Shown: positions 1 through 5,220, counted from the stretch's first letter. The stretch is 5,220 nucleotides of DNA from Spirochaetaceae bacterium (GCA_031257995.1 JAIRNN010000287.1:1-5220), one strand, 5' to 3'. A program made the numbers and translations. Notes: generated from the sequence alone by a model not told the origin.

Positions 1-66
1 CCGCTCTTCGTAACGCAAGCGAAAGATCTCTTCTCTTTCTTCTAACGTAATCCTTTCGTAACTCAT
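1..66 (-). CDS. IS30-like transposase, N-terminal fragment (runs off the left edge)
   Basis: Only the first 22 codons are in the window, read leftward from the ATG at 64-66. A strong Shine-Dalgarno site, AAGGTGG (72-78 on the minus strand), lies five bases before the start and supports it. The peptide begins MSYERITLEEREEIFRLR. This resembles the opening of the helix-turn-helix domain of IS30-family transposases, which typically read 'LTxEERxxIxxL' near the N-terminus and bind the terminal repeats of the element. The catalytic DDE domain would lie outside the window, so intactness cannot be judged. The upstream stretch at about 85-113 (containing GTTGCACTAGG on the plus strand) is where an element end would be expected, but no second end is visible to confirm it. 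The family call rests on 22 residues; another HTH protein is possible. Confidence 0.55.
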   Translation of the reverse strand, partial: MSYERITLEEREEIFRLRYEER

Positions 67-156
67 TTGTGCCACCTTGTTTTATTTTATCAGGTTGCAC
101 TAGGAATTTCAGGATGCCCATTTATAAACGACTCCTTTTTATAGTCCGCGAATAGA

Positions 157-187
157 GTTGTTTGGAAACCTCAAGTTTCCGAACAAC
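157..187. repeat. 13-bp stem hairpin downstream of leuA
   Basis: GTTGTTTGGAAAC (157-169) and GTTTCCGAACAAC (175-187) form a 13-bp stem with one G-T pair at 163/181 and a 5-base loop (CTCAA). It lies about 190 bp beyond the leuA stop codon. Read in the leuA direction it is followed by TCTATTCGCGG, without a T tract, so it is not a classical intrinsic terminator. It could be a structured 3' end, a protein-binding palindrome or part of a mobile-element remnant. Confidence 0.6.
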
Positions 188-247
188 TTTCGCTGAAAAA
201 CGTGGTTTTGTAAGGCTTTCGCCCGGCTTTAGCTTGAAAAACCGCAA

Positions 248-284
248 GACTTGTGAGACAACCAACCGGGTTGTTGAACAAGTC
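248..284. repeat. Two-tier hairpin downstream of leuA
   Basis: The outer stem GACTTGT (248-254) pairs with ACAAGTC (278-284), seven perfect base pairs. A symmetric 3x3 internal loop follows, then the inner stem ACAACC (258-263) with GGTTGT (269-274) and a 5-base loop. In the leuA direction the stem is followed by TTGCGGTTTTTC, so a T run begins six bases after the stem. It might act as an imperfect terminator for leuA about 95 bp past the stop codon, but the gap before the T run makes this uncertain. Confidence 0.55.
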
Positions 285-344
285 CAATGTTCGCGAGTTA
301 AGAGAAATTCGGTGTGAATAACCCGTGTCGCCATTTATGGCAGT

Positions 345-361
345 ATCTGCGGTTCACCGTG
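345..361. repeat. Degenerate fragment of the dispersed 'ATCTGCG..' repeat
   Basis: ATCTGCGGTTCACCGTG lies about 18 bp beyond the leuA stop. It resembles the repeat words found in the other two intergenic regions (ATCTGCGTAATCTGTGG at 2121-2137, and several in 4697-5056). It is a weak member on its own; its place between genes and the shared ATCTGCG word are the reasons for calling it. Confidence 0.35.
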
Positions 362-378
362 ATTTCCCTTCCCCGGGG

Positions 379-1887
379 CTACGCCTCCATCGCGTTTATC
401 GCCGCAACGTAGGCCTTGATGGACGACTCGATGATGTCGGTAGAAACGCCCCGGCCGTTCCAACGTTTGCCGTCACGCTCGATTTTGACCATCGTTTCGC
501 CCTGAGCGGTTTTGCCGCCGGTGATCGCGCCGAGTTCGTAGAGTTCCAGACGGACGGGTTTCCGCGTGATGCGGTCGATGGCTTTGAACGCTGCTTCAAT
601 GGGGCCGTCCCCGACTTCCGTTTCCTTGCGCGTCGTGCCGTCTTTGTGGCGGAGTTTCACCGTGCTGGTCGAGCTGAGGCCGGAGACCGAGTTCACGAAC
701 CATGTGTCAAGCGTCCATGTTTCGGGAATCGAGGCAGACACGCCCATTGCGAGGGCTTCAATGTCGCGGTCGGAGACGACTTTTTTCTTGTCGGCGAGGA
801 CCTTGAACTGGGCGAAAATACCGTCGAGGGCGGCCTGCTCGAGCGAGAATCCCAACTCCTTCAGGCGTTCATCGAAGGCATGGCGGCCTGAATGTTTGCC
901 CAGCACCATGCGGTTCTGGGGGATGCCGATTGATTCGGGTGTCATAATCTCGTAGGTGGCGCGGTTGGCGAGAACGCCGTGCTGGTGGACGCCCGCTTCG
1001 TGGGCGAAGGCGTTCTCGCCCACAATGGCCTTGTTGGGCTGCACCTTCACCCCAGTAACCTGCGTAACAAGGCGCGACACATTGTAAATCTGCGTGGTGT
1101 CGACCTTTGTGTCGGCATCCCAGAACATATTGCGGACGCGCAGGGCCATCACGATTTCCTCAAGGCTGGCGTTCCCGGCGCGCTCGCCGATGCCGTTTAT
1201 GGTACACTCTACCTGCCCCGCGCCCCCGCCGATCGCCGAGAGAGAGTTCGCCACAGCCAGTCCCAAATCGTTGTGAACATGGCAGGAGATCACCGCCTTT
1301 TCGATGCCGGGCGTGTGGCAGGCAACATATTTCACCAGATCGCCGAATTCGGCGGGCATCGCGTAACCCGTGGTGTCGGGGATATTCACCGTGGTCGCCC
1401 CGGCCTTGATCACGGCGGCAAACACCTTGCAGAGGAAATCACGGTCGCTCCGGCTCGCGTCTTCCGCCGAATATTCGATATCGGAACAAAACTTCTTCGC
1501 GTATGTTACGGCGGAAACGGCCTGTTCCAGCACTTCGTCCGGTTTCATCTTGAGTTTCCATTCCATGTGGATGGGCGATGTGGCGAGAAAGATGTGGATG
1601 CGCGGCGGGGCGGCGGCGTGTTCGAGGGCCTCGCGGGCCGCGTCAATGTCCTTTTCAAGCGAACGGCAGAGCCCCGCCACCGAACTCCCCTTGATGATCC
1701 CCGCGATCGTCTTCACCGACTCAAGGTCGCCGGGGCTGGATATGGGAAACCCCGCCTCGATAACGTCAACGCCCAGTTGCTCAAGTTTTTTGGCAACGTC
1801 GATCTTTTCCTGAACGTTCATCGAACAACCCGGAGCCTGCTCGCCGTCCCGCAATGTTGTGTCGAATACTCGTATTATTCGCGCCAT
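379..1887 (-). CDS. leuA: 2-isopropylmalate synthase
   Basis: The cytosolic enzyme condenses acetyl-CoA with 2-oxoisovalerate to give 2-isopropylmalate, the committed step of leucine synthesis. The protein has 502 residues, a normal length for the family. The N-terminal TIM-barrel domain (about 3-270) carries the HMGL signature DTTLRDGEQ at residues 9-17, where D14 is the expected divalent-metal ligand. The second motif includes HVHNDLGLAVANS, with ligands H203 and H205, and NGIGERAGN at 231-239, with N239 as the further ligand. A linker follows with AHEAGVHQHG (295-304), and the C-terminal LeuA dimer/regulatory domain spans about 365-500 (GPIEAAFKAID, then YELGAITGGKT), the part that normally binds leucine for feedback inhibition. 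All expected catalytic positions are present. The start is well supported: AGAGGAG (1893-1899) precedes the ATG, and 'RIIRVFDTTLRDGEQ' is the usual distance from the N-terminus. It stands alone; no other leu or ilv gene is in the window. It appears more GC-rich than its surroundings. Homocitrate or citramalate synthase are related alternatives but fit less well. Confidence 0.95.
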   Translation of the reverse strand: MARIIRVFDTTLRDGEQAPGCSMNVQEKIDVAKKLEQLGVDVIEAGFPISSPGDLESVKTIAGIIKGSSVAGLCRSLEKDIDAAREALEHAAAPPRIHIFLATSPIHMEWKLKMKPDEVLEQAVSAVTYAKKFCSDIEYSAEDASRSDRDFLCKVFAAVIKAGATTVNIPDTTGYAMPAEFGDLVKYVACHTPGIEKAVISCHVHNDLGLAVANSLSAIGGGAGQVECTINGIGERAGNASLEEIVMALRVRNMFWDADTKVDTTQIYNVSRLVTQVTGVKVQPNKAIVGENAFAHEAGVHQHGVLANRATYEIMTPESIGIPQNRMVLGKHSGRHAFDERLKELGFSLEQAALDGIFAQFKVLADKKKVVSDRDIEALAMGVSASIPETWTLDTWFVNSVSGLSSTSTVKLRHKDGTTRKETEVGDGPIEAAFKAIDRITRKPVRLELYELGAITGGKTAQGETMVKIERDGKRWNGRGVSTDIIESSIKAYVAAINAMEA

Positions 1888-1985
1888 GTTGTCTCCTCTG
1901 GAAACGCTCGACTTCGATGCCGCTCAGCGGTGGACATTTGTCAACGGCTGACCTTTGTCGGCTTGCGTTACCAATCATTGCTTTC

Positions 1986-2014
1986 ATATTAAAACAATAC
2001 TGAAAAACTTTCAA
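1986..2014 (-). promoter_or_regulatory. Sigma70-type promoter for leuA
   Basis: On the minus strand TTGAAA (2009-2014) and TAATAT (1986-1991) are separated by exactly 17 bp, close to the consensus -35 and -10 boxes. Transcription would start near 1979, giving a leader of about 90 bases before the leuA ATG. The leader contains a small CCGC-TGA-GCGG stem (1920-1930) and the Shine-Dalgarno site. I see no leucine-rich leader peptide, T-box or attenuator terminator in it, so regulation by attenuation is not supported. Confidence 0.6.
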
Positions 2015-2070
2015 TCGAGGCTGTTCCGAAATCGGCATAGGATCAAGCCAAAACACAATTTGTTGTGCCC

Positions 2071-2117
2071 GTTGCGCCGGGGGCGTTGCGGGGGCGGCCT
2101 GCCGGGGCCCTGTTGCG
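2071..2117. repeat. GC-rich spacer with three GTTGCG words
   Basis: The stretch between leuA and the HDOD gene turns strongly GC-rich here and holds GTTGCG at 2071-2076, 2085-2090 and 2112-2117, among runs of G and C including GGCC (2097-2100) and GGGGCCC (2104-2110). It directly adjoins the dispersed repeat copy. It may be a degenerate short-repeat tract. A weak stem, CACAA-CAAA-TTGTG followed by TTTT on the minus strand (2050-2067), sits beside it and might help end transcription from the HDOD gene. Confidence 0.35.
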
Positions 2118-2120
2118 TTT

Positions 2121-2139
2121 ATCTGCGTAATCTGTGGAC
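2121..2139. repeat. Clean copy of the dispersed intergenic repeat
   Basis: ATCTGCGTAATCTGTGGAC sits in the leuA/HDOD spacer. It matches, at 16 of 17 positions, the sequence obtained by joining the two flanks of the MITE-like element at 4880-5033 after removing one copy of its 5-bp duplication. Related words (ACAGATGA, CATCTGTG, CGCGGAC) recur in 4697-5056. Degenerate repeats of this 'accacagattacgcagat' type are familiar to me as intergenic litter in several environmental phyla; I do not know an assigned function. Confidence 0.55.
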
Positions 2140-2185
2140 AAATATTCTTAAGTTGTTGACAGTGGGAAGCGTCCCCCTCTTTTTC

Positions 2186-3676
2186 CTAGAATTGTCGTTC
2201 CGCTCTAAATCCTTCGCTGAATTTTGTTATGAGGTTTTGAACCTGCTTTTTACTCGCAATCCCATAGTTTTTCAAAACAGCGGTATCGATTTGTTCAAAT
2301 GTGGCATCGCCGTTTTCAATATGGACAAATATATTGGCAAGGTACACCGCCTCCACAAGCCTGTGGGCCGACGGCGCCTCGGAAGGCGTGTGGTGAAAGC
2401 GGATGGCCATAACAAGGTTTTCGGGAAAGTTCCATTTCTCCGCGATGAGCGCGCCGATTTCCGCATGATTCATGCCGCCCGCGACATTTTCAAAAAACGT
2501 TGTCGGAATGGCCTTTCCCGAGCAGAAACTTTGAATTTTATTGAATAGATCGGGATGAAACTGGGAAAAAATAATCTTTCCCATGTCATGAAGAATGCCG
2601 GCGACATACACATCGTCAAGAATATCACGATCTCTTCTGAAGTTCTGCACGAGATTGTAGGCGTAAAACGCGGTACGATAGGCGTGATCCCAGAGTTTCT
2701 TCTTCTCGCTGGTGTCGTCGCCGAGTACCTTCTGTGTCCCGTAGGAATAAAGCAGATTCTTGATACCTTTGATCCCTAAGAATTTTACCGCTTCGCCGAT
2801 GCTGTCAACCCGTTTTACCCGCATATAGACCGCCGAGTTGACAATCTTGATAAGATCGGCAGTCATAGCCGGGTCTCTGGAAATGACTGTCGCTATTTCA
2901 CTCATTTCAGATTTGGGATCGTTGAGGAGGTTCTGGACTTTGAGAATGTTTTCAGGAAAACGCGGCAGACTGTTCACACTGTCAACGATGGTCCGGGTAA
3001 GCACGGAAAGCGTATCCAGCCGGGCCCTGTCAAGCGGCACGACAATCTTTGCAATCGTTTCTATCTCGTTGCAACTGATGTTAAAAGCGTTTTTACCAAG
3101 TCCCATCTTTTTCAGCATCAGCACCATCACCACAATGCCGAGCCCGGCCCCTTCCGAGTCGTCAATCACGTGGTCAAAAGCCTCCTCTATGCTGTTGAAC
3201 TGCTGGGAACGGGCAAGCCGGTCGTAAATTCTGATGAGCTCGGCACGCGCGATCACCGAGTTATTCCGCACTTCAATCTGAATGGAGTCGTTCTTTAAGG
3301 CAAGCAACAGCTTGACATAAAGCCCCTGCTCTTTCTGCAACGCGAGATAGTGGCCAATATTCTCCATCGTATCCTTTTTGAACGTCTGCATACCCAGTTT
3401 GTAGTCATCAATCATGTCAATTTTCAGCCCCTTTTCCAAAAAATAAACCCGCTTCGTGTTGGCCTTCTTCGCGTTGACTACAAGTTCCTGCACACAATAC
3501 GTGAGATAATCCTTAAAATCCCCCTTGTCCGACAGCTTAAGAAACGCGGTAAGCACCTCGCTCATATACACTTCCATCTCATGCGGCAAGGCATAGGTTG
3601 TAATGGTATAAGGAAGCCCAGACTGAATAGCTTGTTTTATCCTGCTCAAATCAACTTTTAATTCAACCGCTGACAT
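2186..3676 (-). CDS. HATPase-like/HDOD signalling protein
   Basis: The 496-residue protein appears soluble, with no signal peptide or membrane segment. The start is set at the ATG 3674-3676, which has AGAGGTG (3681-3687) four bases upstream; a further in-frame ATG 40 codons earlier lacks a ribosome site and adds unconvincing sequence. Residues about 55-215 look like a histidine-kinase-type ATPase fold: an N-box-like ELVVNAKKAN (E64, N68), a degraded G1 region (IEVRNNS, 134-140, with N in place of the usual D) and a clear glycine box EGAGLG at 175-180. Residues about 229-430 are an HDOD domain: LPRFPENILKVQNLL, then ISRDPAMTADLIKIVNSAVY, then AVKFLGIKGIKNLL. The metal-type residues H331, HDMGK at 363-367, H404 and H428-H429 remain, while a late position often D in HD enzymes is N448. 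HDOD proteins usually act in bacterial signalling (motility, stress, second messengers), often without catalysis. The N-terminal module may sense a nucleotide or bind a partner; that is inference. A TATAGT box (3713-3718) upstream has only a poor -35 partner. Function here is unknown. Confidence 0.85.
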   Translation of the reverse strand: MSAVELKVDLSRIKQAIQSGLPYTITTYALPHEMEVYMSEVLTAFLKLSDKGDFKDYLTYCVQELVVNAKKANTKRVYFLEKGLKIDMIDDYKLGMQTFKKDTMENIGHYLALQKEQGLYVKLLLALKNDSIQIEVRNNSVIARAELIRIYDRLARSQQFNSIEEAFDHVIDDSEGAGLGIVVMVLMLKKMGLGKNAFNISCNEIETIAKIVVPLDRARLDTLSVLTRTIVDSVNSLPRFPENILKVQNLLNDPKSEMSEIATVISRDPAMTADLIKIVNSAVYMRVKRVDSIGEAVKFLGIKGIKNLLYSYGTQKVLGDDTSEKKKLWDHAYRTAFYAYNLVQNFRRDRDILDDVYVAGILHDMGKIIFSQFHPDLFNKIQSFCSGKAIPTTFFENVAGGMNHAEIGALIAEKWNFPENLVMAIRFHHTPSEAPSAHRLVEAVYLANIFVHIENGDATFEQIDTAVLKNYGIASKKQVQNLITKFSEGFRAERQF

Positions 3677-4008
3677 TTCACACCTCTCGACTTTTTCCAA
3701 TAAACTAGCGGTACTATAGGAACCCCCGCTTTTTTCAGTGTACCGCATCCGTGGAAAAAAAACAAGTCTTTTTGTTTGTGAGGCAGGTAAACGCATAAAA
3801 AAATAAACTTTCCCTGTCGCGGTACCAAGGAAGCGCTGATTTCTTCAATCGAGAATGAGATACGTTTTTACCGGAATTGCCACCTGAGCAGACGCAATCA
3901 GTGTTGCTTTGGGGGACCTCTAAAAATCTGCTTTTAGGTATCAACTTCTGCTTCTCAAAGCGCAAACAGTAACATTTTGGCGTTTCGGGTAATACCTGCC
4001 GCCGTTTC

Positions 4009-4022
4009 AGGGCTTAAGCCCT
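4009..4022. repeat. 14-bp perfect palindrome AGGGCTTAAGCCCT
   Basis: The sequence equals its own reverse complement. It has no T tract on either side and no nearby gene start it would obviously control. It could be a binding site for a dimeric protein or a remnant of the palindrome-rich tract to its right. Confidence 0.5.
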
Positions 4023-4113
4023 TGTTCCCTCTCGACCGGAGGAGCGAGGGTGGACGACCTCTCTATGCTGACGCATAATTTCATCTTCCTGAAATATACG
4101 TGTCGGCTTTTGA

Positions 4114-4129
4114 GTTTTTTGCAAAAAAC
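4114..4129. repeat. 16-bp perfect palindrome of T6-GC-A6
   Basis: GTTTTTTGCAAAAAAC reads the same on both strands. As RNA it could fold only with a small loop and weak A-U pairs, so a DNA role (bent DNA or a protein site) or chance is as likely as an RNA one. It marks the left part of the palindrome-rich stretch. Confidence 0.45.
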
Positions 4130-4299
4130 AGGCAAATTTTGGCAGTGGGCGAAAAACGTTGCTTGCCAATCATGTGGGGGACGCCCCATGCCGCGCACGA
4201 AACATTGAGAGCGTTTATGGTATCCCTGCAACACAGCGTGGGCCCAAAAATGCTCCACCATGGATAAATGCAACAGGCCTCGTCTCTTCCCATGCTCCT

Positions 4300-4425
4300 G
4301 CGGTCATCCGCTACCCCCTCTGCGGGGACAAAACCATACGGTGTATGGTGGCTATGCGTTGCATAGCTTGGTGGGCGCACCTTAAGCAAACCCATAGGGT
4401 TTGCTCAGCGTCCACGGACGGACGC
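4300..4425. repeat. Tandem array of seven short hairpins
   Basis: Seven perfect stems follow one another in 126 bp with very short spacers and loops of 3-6 bases. They are GCGG/CCGC (4300-4311), CCCC/GGGG (4315-4327), ACCATAC/GTATGGT with loop GGT (4333-4349), GCTATGC/GCATAGC with loop GTT (4351-4367), GGTG/CACC (4370-4381), a 9-bp stem AGCAAACCC with loop ATA (4385-4405), and GCGTCC/GGACGC (4408-4425). Stem sequences differ from one another, so this is not a copied repeat unit; what repeats is the geometry. No G-T pairs reveal which strand would be transcribed. Open frames across it on both strands show no domain and are not called. It could be a structured RNA, a single-stranded-DNA folding site, or part of an uncharacterised mobile element. 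The hairpins are certain; the function is not. Confidence 0.6.
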
Positions 4426-4495
4426 AAAATAGAACGCGCCCCGGCATGGAAGTCCGAAACAGGATGTTGAGGGCTGTAGGGTTCCCGCCCCTGAA

Positions 4496-4510
4496 GGTGT
4501 CATGGACACC
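4496..4510. repeat. Isolated hairpin GGTGTC-ATG-GACACC
   Basis: A perfect 6-bp stem with a 3-base loop, flanked by CGCCCC (4487-4492) and CCGCCCCC (4510-4518). It shares the tight 3-base-loop geometry of the array ending about 70 bp to its left and may be its outermost member. There is no following T tract on the plus strand, so it does not look like a terminator. Confidence 0.45.
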
Positions 4511-4587
4511 CCGCCCCCGGTCATAAAGACGGCTGAATAGTTATAATAGAACAACTACATAGCCAACATATTTCGCCCTTTATCTAA

Positions 4588-4782
4588 ATTTTTTGTTTTT
4601 TTGAAAATCATAGAGGAAAGCAAAAATTTGAAGATGAAGAAGGGGTATTGCCTGATTACGTGAGAGACCGGCTGTTGAGTAAGCAGAAAAAATTAACCAC
4701 AGAAGTATCACGGCTAACCGCAGACAGCGCTGCATGGCGCACCATGGCGACACAGATGAACGCGGACAATCAATCACGTTGA
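4588..4782 (+). pseudogene. Possible 3' remnant of a protein gene, no start codon
   Basis: The frame is open for 64 codons and ends at TGA (4780-4782). From 4624 it reads KFEDEEGVLPDYVRDRLL, then SKQKKLTTEVSRLTADSAA and a polar tail ending NADNQSR. Composition and codon use look coding-like, and the charged heptad-like middle could form a short coiled coil. No ATG precedes this segment in frame, the sequence before it is a T-rich tract, and an in-frame TAA lies at 4585-4587. It therefore looks like the C-terminal end of a gene whose front has been lost. The last third overlaps dispersed repeat words (ACAGATGAACGCGGAC), so the true end may have been replaced as well. I do not recognise the family. 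A chance open frame cannot be excluded. Confidence 0.3.
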
Positions 4783-4783
4783 A

Positions 4784-4818
4784 CCACAGATGACCGTCTT
4801 CATCTGTGTTCATCTGAG
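4784..4818. repeat. Dispersed repeat fragments forming a hairpin
   Basis: ACAGATGA (4786-4793) pairs perfectly with TCATCTGT (4800-4807) over a 6-base loop, and CATCTG recurs at 4811-4816. These words belong to the same degenerate repeat group as 2121-2139. Two oppositely oriented copies meeting here would explain the hairpin. Further fragments lie at 4697-4715 and 4751-4767 to the left and 4862-4879 to the right. Confidence 0.5.
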
Positions 4819-4861
4819 CCATCCTTATTCGCCTTCATTCGCGGACCTTTTTATCCATATT

Positions 4862-4879
4862 CATCCGTCCATCTGCGTA
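4862..4879. repeat. Left half of a dispersed repeat copy split by the MITE-like element
   Basis: CATCCGTCCATCTGCGTA ends exactly at the left edge of the inverted-repeat element. Its partner, ATCCGTGG, resumes at 5039 after the second copy of GCGTA (5034-5038). Joined, the two halves give ATCTGCGTAATCCGTGG, which differs from the copy at 2121-2137 at one position. Confidence 0.5.
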
Positions 4880-5033
4880 ACTCATGTTACGCACCATACG
4901 CAAAAATGAGGTAAAAAAACACATCAAAATAAGTATTTTGGTTAAAAATACCGAAAAATGACTAAAAAAGGGTAAAATTAGGCCAAATATAGAGCCATAT
5001 TCGGACTAAATTTGACCTCTGCGTAACATGAGT
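4880..5033. mobile_element. MITE-like element, 154 bp, with 14-bp terminal inverted repeats
   Basis: ACTCATGTTACGCA (4880-4893) is the exact reverse complement of TGCGTAACATGAGT (5020-5033). The ends enclose about 126 bp of very AT-rich, non-coding sequence that includes a GTATTTT/AAAATAC hairpin (4933-4951). GCGTA flanks the element directly on both sides (4875-4879 and 5034-5038), the pattern of a 5-bp target duplication. Removing the element and one GCGTA restores a copy of the dispersed repeat present at 2121-2139. With no transposase gene inside, it would need to be moved by a related insertion sequence elsewhere. One caution is that GCGTA also occurs inside the inverted repeat, so the duplication could be partly fortuitous. 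I cannot name the parent family; neither edge transposase is shown to be the source. Confidence 0.6.
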
Positions 5034-5180
5034 GCGTAATCCGTGGCCAGCCGTGATTAAAAATGGATAATGGCCGAGGCGTAAAAACCACATGTCTCAT
5101 TCTGTTCTGCTTTTGATGAACTTGGACAAAAAAGGGAAAGCATATAAGGTGGTATACACAATGATTCTAAGGAAACAAAG

Positions 5181-5220
5181 ATGGGAAAACGGAAGCGGCA
5201 TACCCCTGAAGAAAAGGTTT
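5181..5220 (+). CDS. Transposase, probable IS3-type OrfA, N-terminal fragment (runs off the right edge)
   Basis: Thirteen codons are visible, MGKRKRHTPEEKV, after an AAGGAAA Shine-Dalgarno site (5169-5175) five bases before the ATG. A basic N-terminus followed by 'xTPEEKV' is typical of the small HTH protein of IS3-type elements (also seen in IS66-like accessory proteins), which binds the element ends. The rest, including any frameshift to the catalytic OrfB, lies outside the window. Upstream, TTGGAC (5122-5127) and TATAAG (5143-5148) are 15 bp apart and could be a weak promoter; TGAACTTGGAC (5117-5127) might lie near the left end of the element, but this cannot be tested here. Confidence 0.55.
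   Translation, partial: MGKRKRHTPEEKV

Larger units (their letters stand above)
3677..4299. other. Intergenic region without a convincing gene
   Basis: This begins the 1.5-kb gap between the HDOD gene and the right-hand transposase. Open frames on both strands here (for example 3735-3965 and 4007-4273 minus) have no Shine-Dalgarno site, no recognisable domain and unnatural composition, so none is called. The upstream part (3677-3800) must hold the HDOD gene's promoter. Farther right lie separate palindromes: AGGGCTTAAGCCCT (4009-4022), TATGC-TGAC-GCATA (4064-4077), the 16-bp palindrome at 4114-4129, TTGGCA/TGCCAA (4139-4144/4164-4169) and a bulged CATG..CATG stem at 4171-4190. Confidence 0.6.

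Noticed and set aside
122..334. 70-codon minus-strand open frame after leuA
   Set aside because: No ribosome-binding site, and it runs through both hairpins; the composition is not protein-like.
979..1992. Long plus-strand open frame of 337 codons opposite leuA
   Set aside because: It is the antisense shadow of a GC-rich gene. It has no recognisable domain, and leuA on the other strand is unmistakable.
1781..2056. 91-codon minus-strand open frame overlapping the leuA start
   Set aside because: Its ATG lies upstream of the predicted transcription start and it overlaps leuA in another frame; it has no Shine-Dalgarno site and no leucine-codon run.
2161..2185. Intrinsic terminator GGGAAGCGTCCC followed by CTCTTTTT on the plus strand
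   Set aside because: The stem is only three base pairs, and it faces away from any gene that would need it.
3830..3925. Possible relict insertion-sequence ends (GGAAGCGCTGATTTC and GGGGGACCTCTAAAAATC)
   Set aside because: These words look vaguely like insertion-sequence ends, but they are not inverted copies of each other and no transposase remnant lies between them.
4300..4425. CRISPR array or integron attC site
   Set aside because: There is no constant repeat with unique spacers, and no conserved attC-like core pair or integrase gene; the stems all differ.
4081..4470. Overlapping open frames of about 100 codons on both strands across the hairpin array
   Set aside because: Both strands are open by chance of composition. 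They contain many Cys, His and Trp residues, no domain and no ribosome site, and palindromic hairpins explain the sequence better.
4580..4822. 80-codon minus-strand open frame beginning MAQMNTDEDGHLW
   Set aside because: The N-terminal part is a translation of the dispersed 'catctgtgttcatctg' repeat, a common source of false genes.

Overview
The window is a bacterial chromosome segment with two intact genes, both on the minus strand, set between the first codons of two transposase genes that run off the left and right edges. About 2.2 kb of the 5.2 kb is non-coding and rich in repeats. The intact genes are leuA (2-isopropylmalate synthase, 502 codons) and a 496-codon signalling protein that joins a degenerate histidine-kinase-like ATPase module to an HDOD domain. 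Taxonomy cannot be fixed from this window. The purine-rich Shine-Dalgarno sites, a sigma70-type promoter, a standalone leuA, the HDOD architecture (which I remember best from spirochaetes) and the degenerate 'ATCTGCGTAATCTGTGG' intergenic repeats suggest a Gram-negative, environmental, repeat-rich genome. A PVC-group bacterium (Lentisphaerota or Kiritimatiellota type), a spirochaete or a deltaproteobacterium would all fit. This is inference.

Layout from left to right. 1-66 is the N-terminus of an IS30-like transposase (minus). 67-378 is non-coding, with two strong hairpins and a fragment of the dispersed repeat. 379-1887 is leuA, with a good Shine-Dalgarno site and a near-consensus promoter at 1986-2014. 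2015-2185 is non-coding, with a GC-rich stretch carrying three GTTGCG words and a clean copy of the dispersed repeat. 2186-3676 is the HATPase/HDOD protein. 3677-5180 is about 1.5 kb with no convincing intact gene. It holds isolated perfect palindromes, seven back-to-back short hairpins (4300-4425), another hairpin (4496-4510), an open but startless coding remnant (4588-4782), more dispersed repeat fragments, and a 154-bp AT-rich element (4880-5033) with 14-bp perfect terminal inverted repeats and a 5-bp direct repeat of its flanks. 5181-5220 is the start of a plus-strand transposase gene.

The two intact genes do not look functionally linked. They are separated by about 300 bp, leuA has its own promoter, and one is biosynthetic while the other is regulatory. 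The main interest is the accessory DNA on the right: a MITE-like insertion that has apparently split one copy of the dispersed repeat, and the tandem hairpin array, which no protein-coding reading explains.
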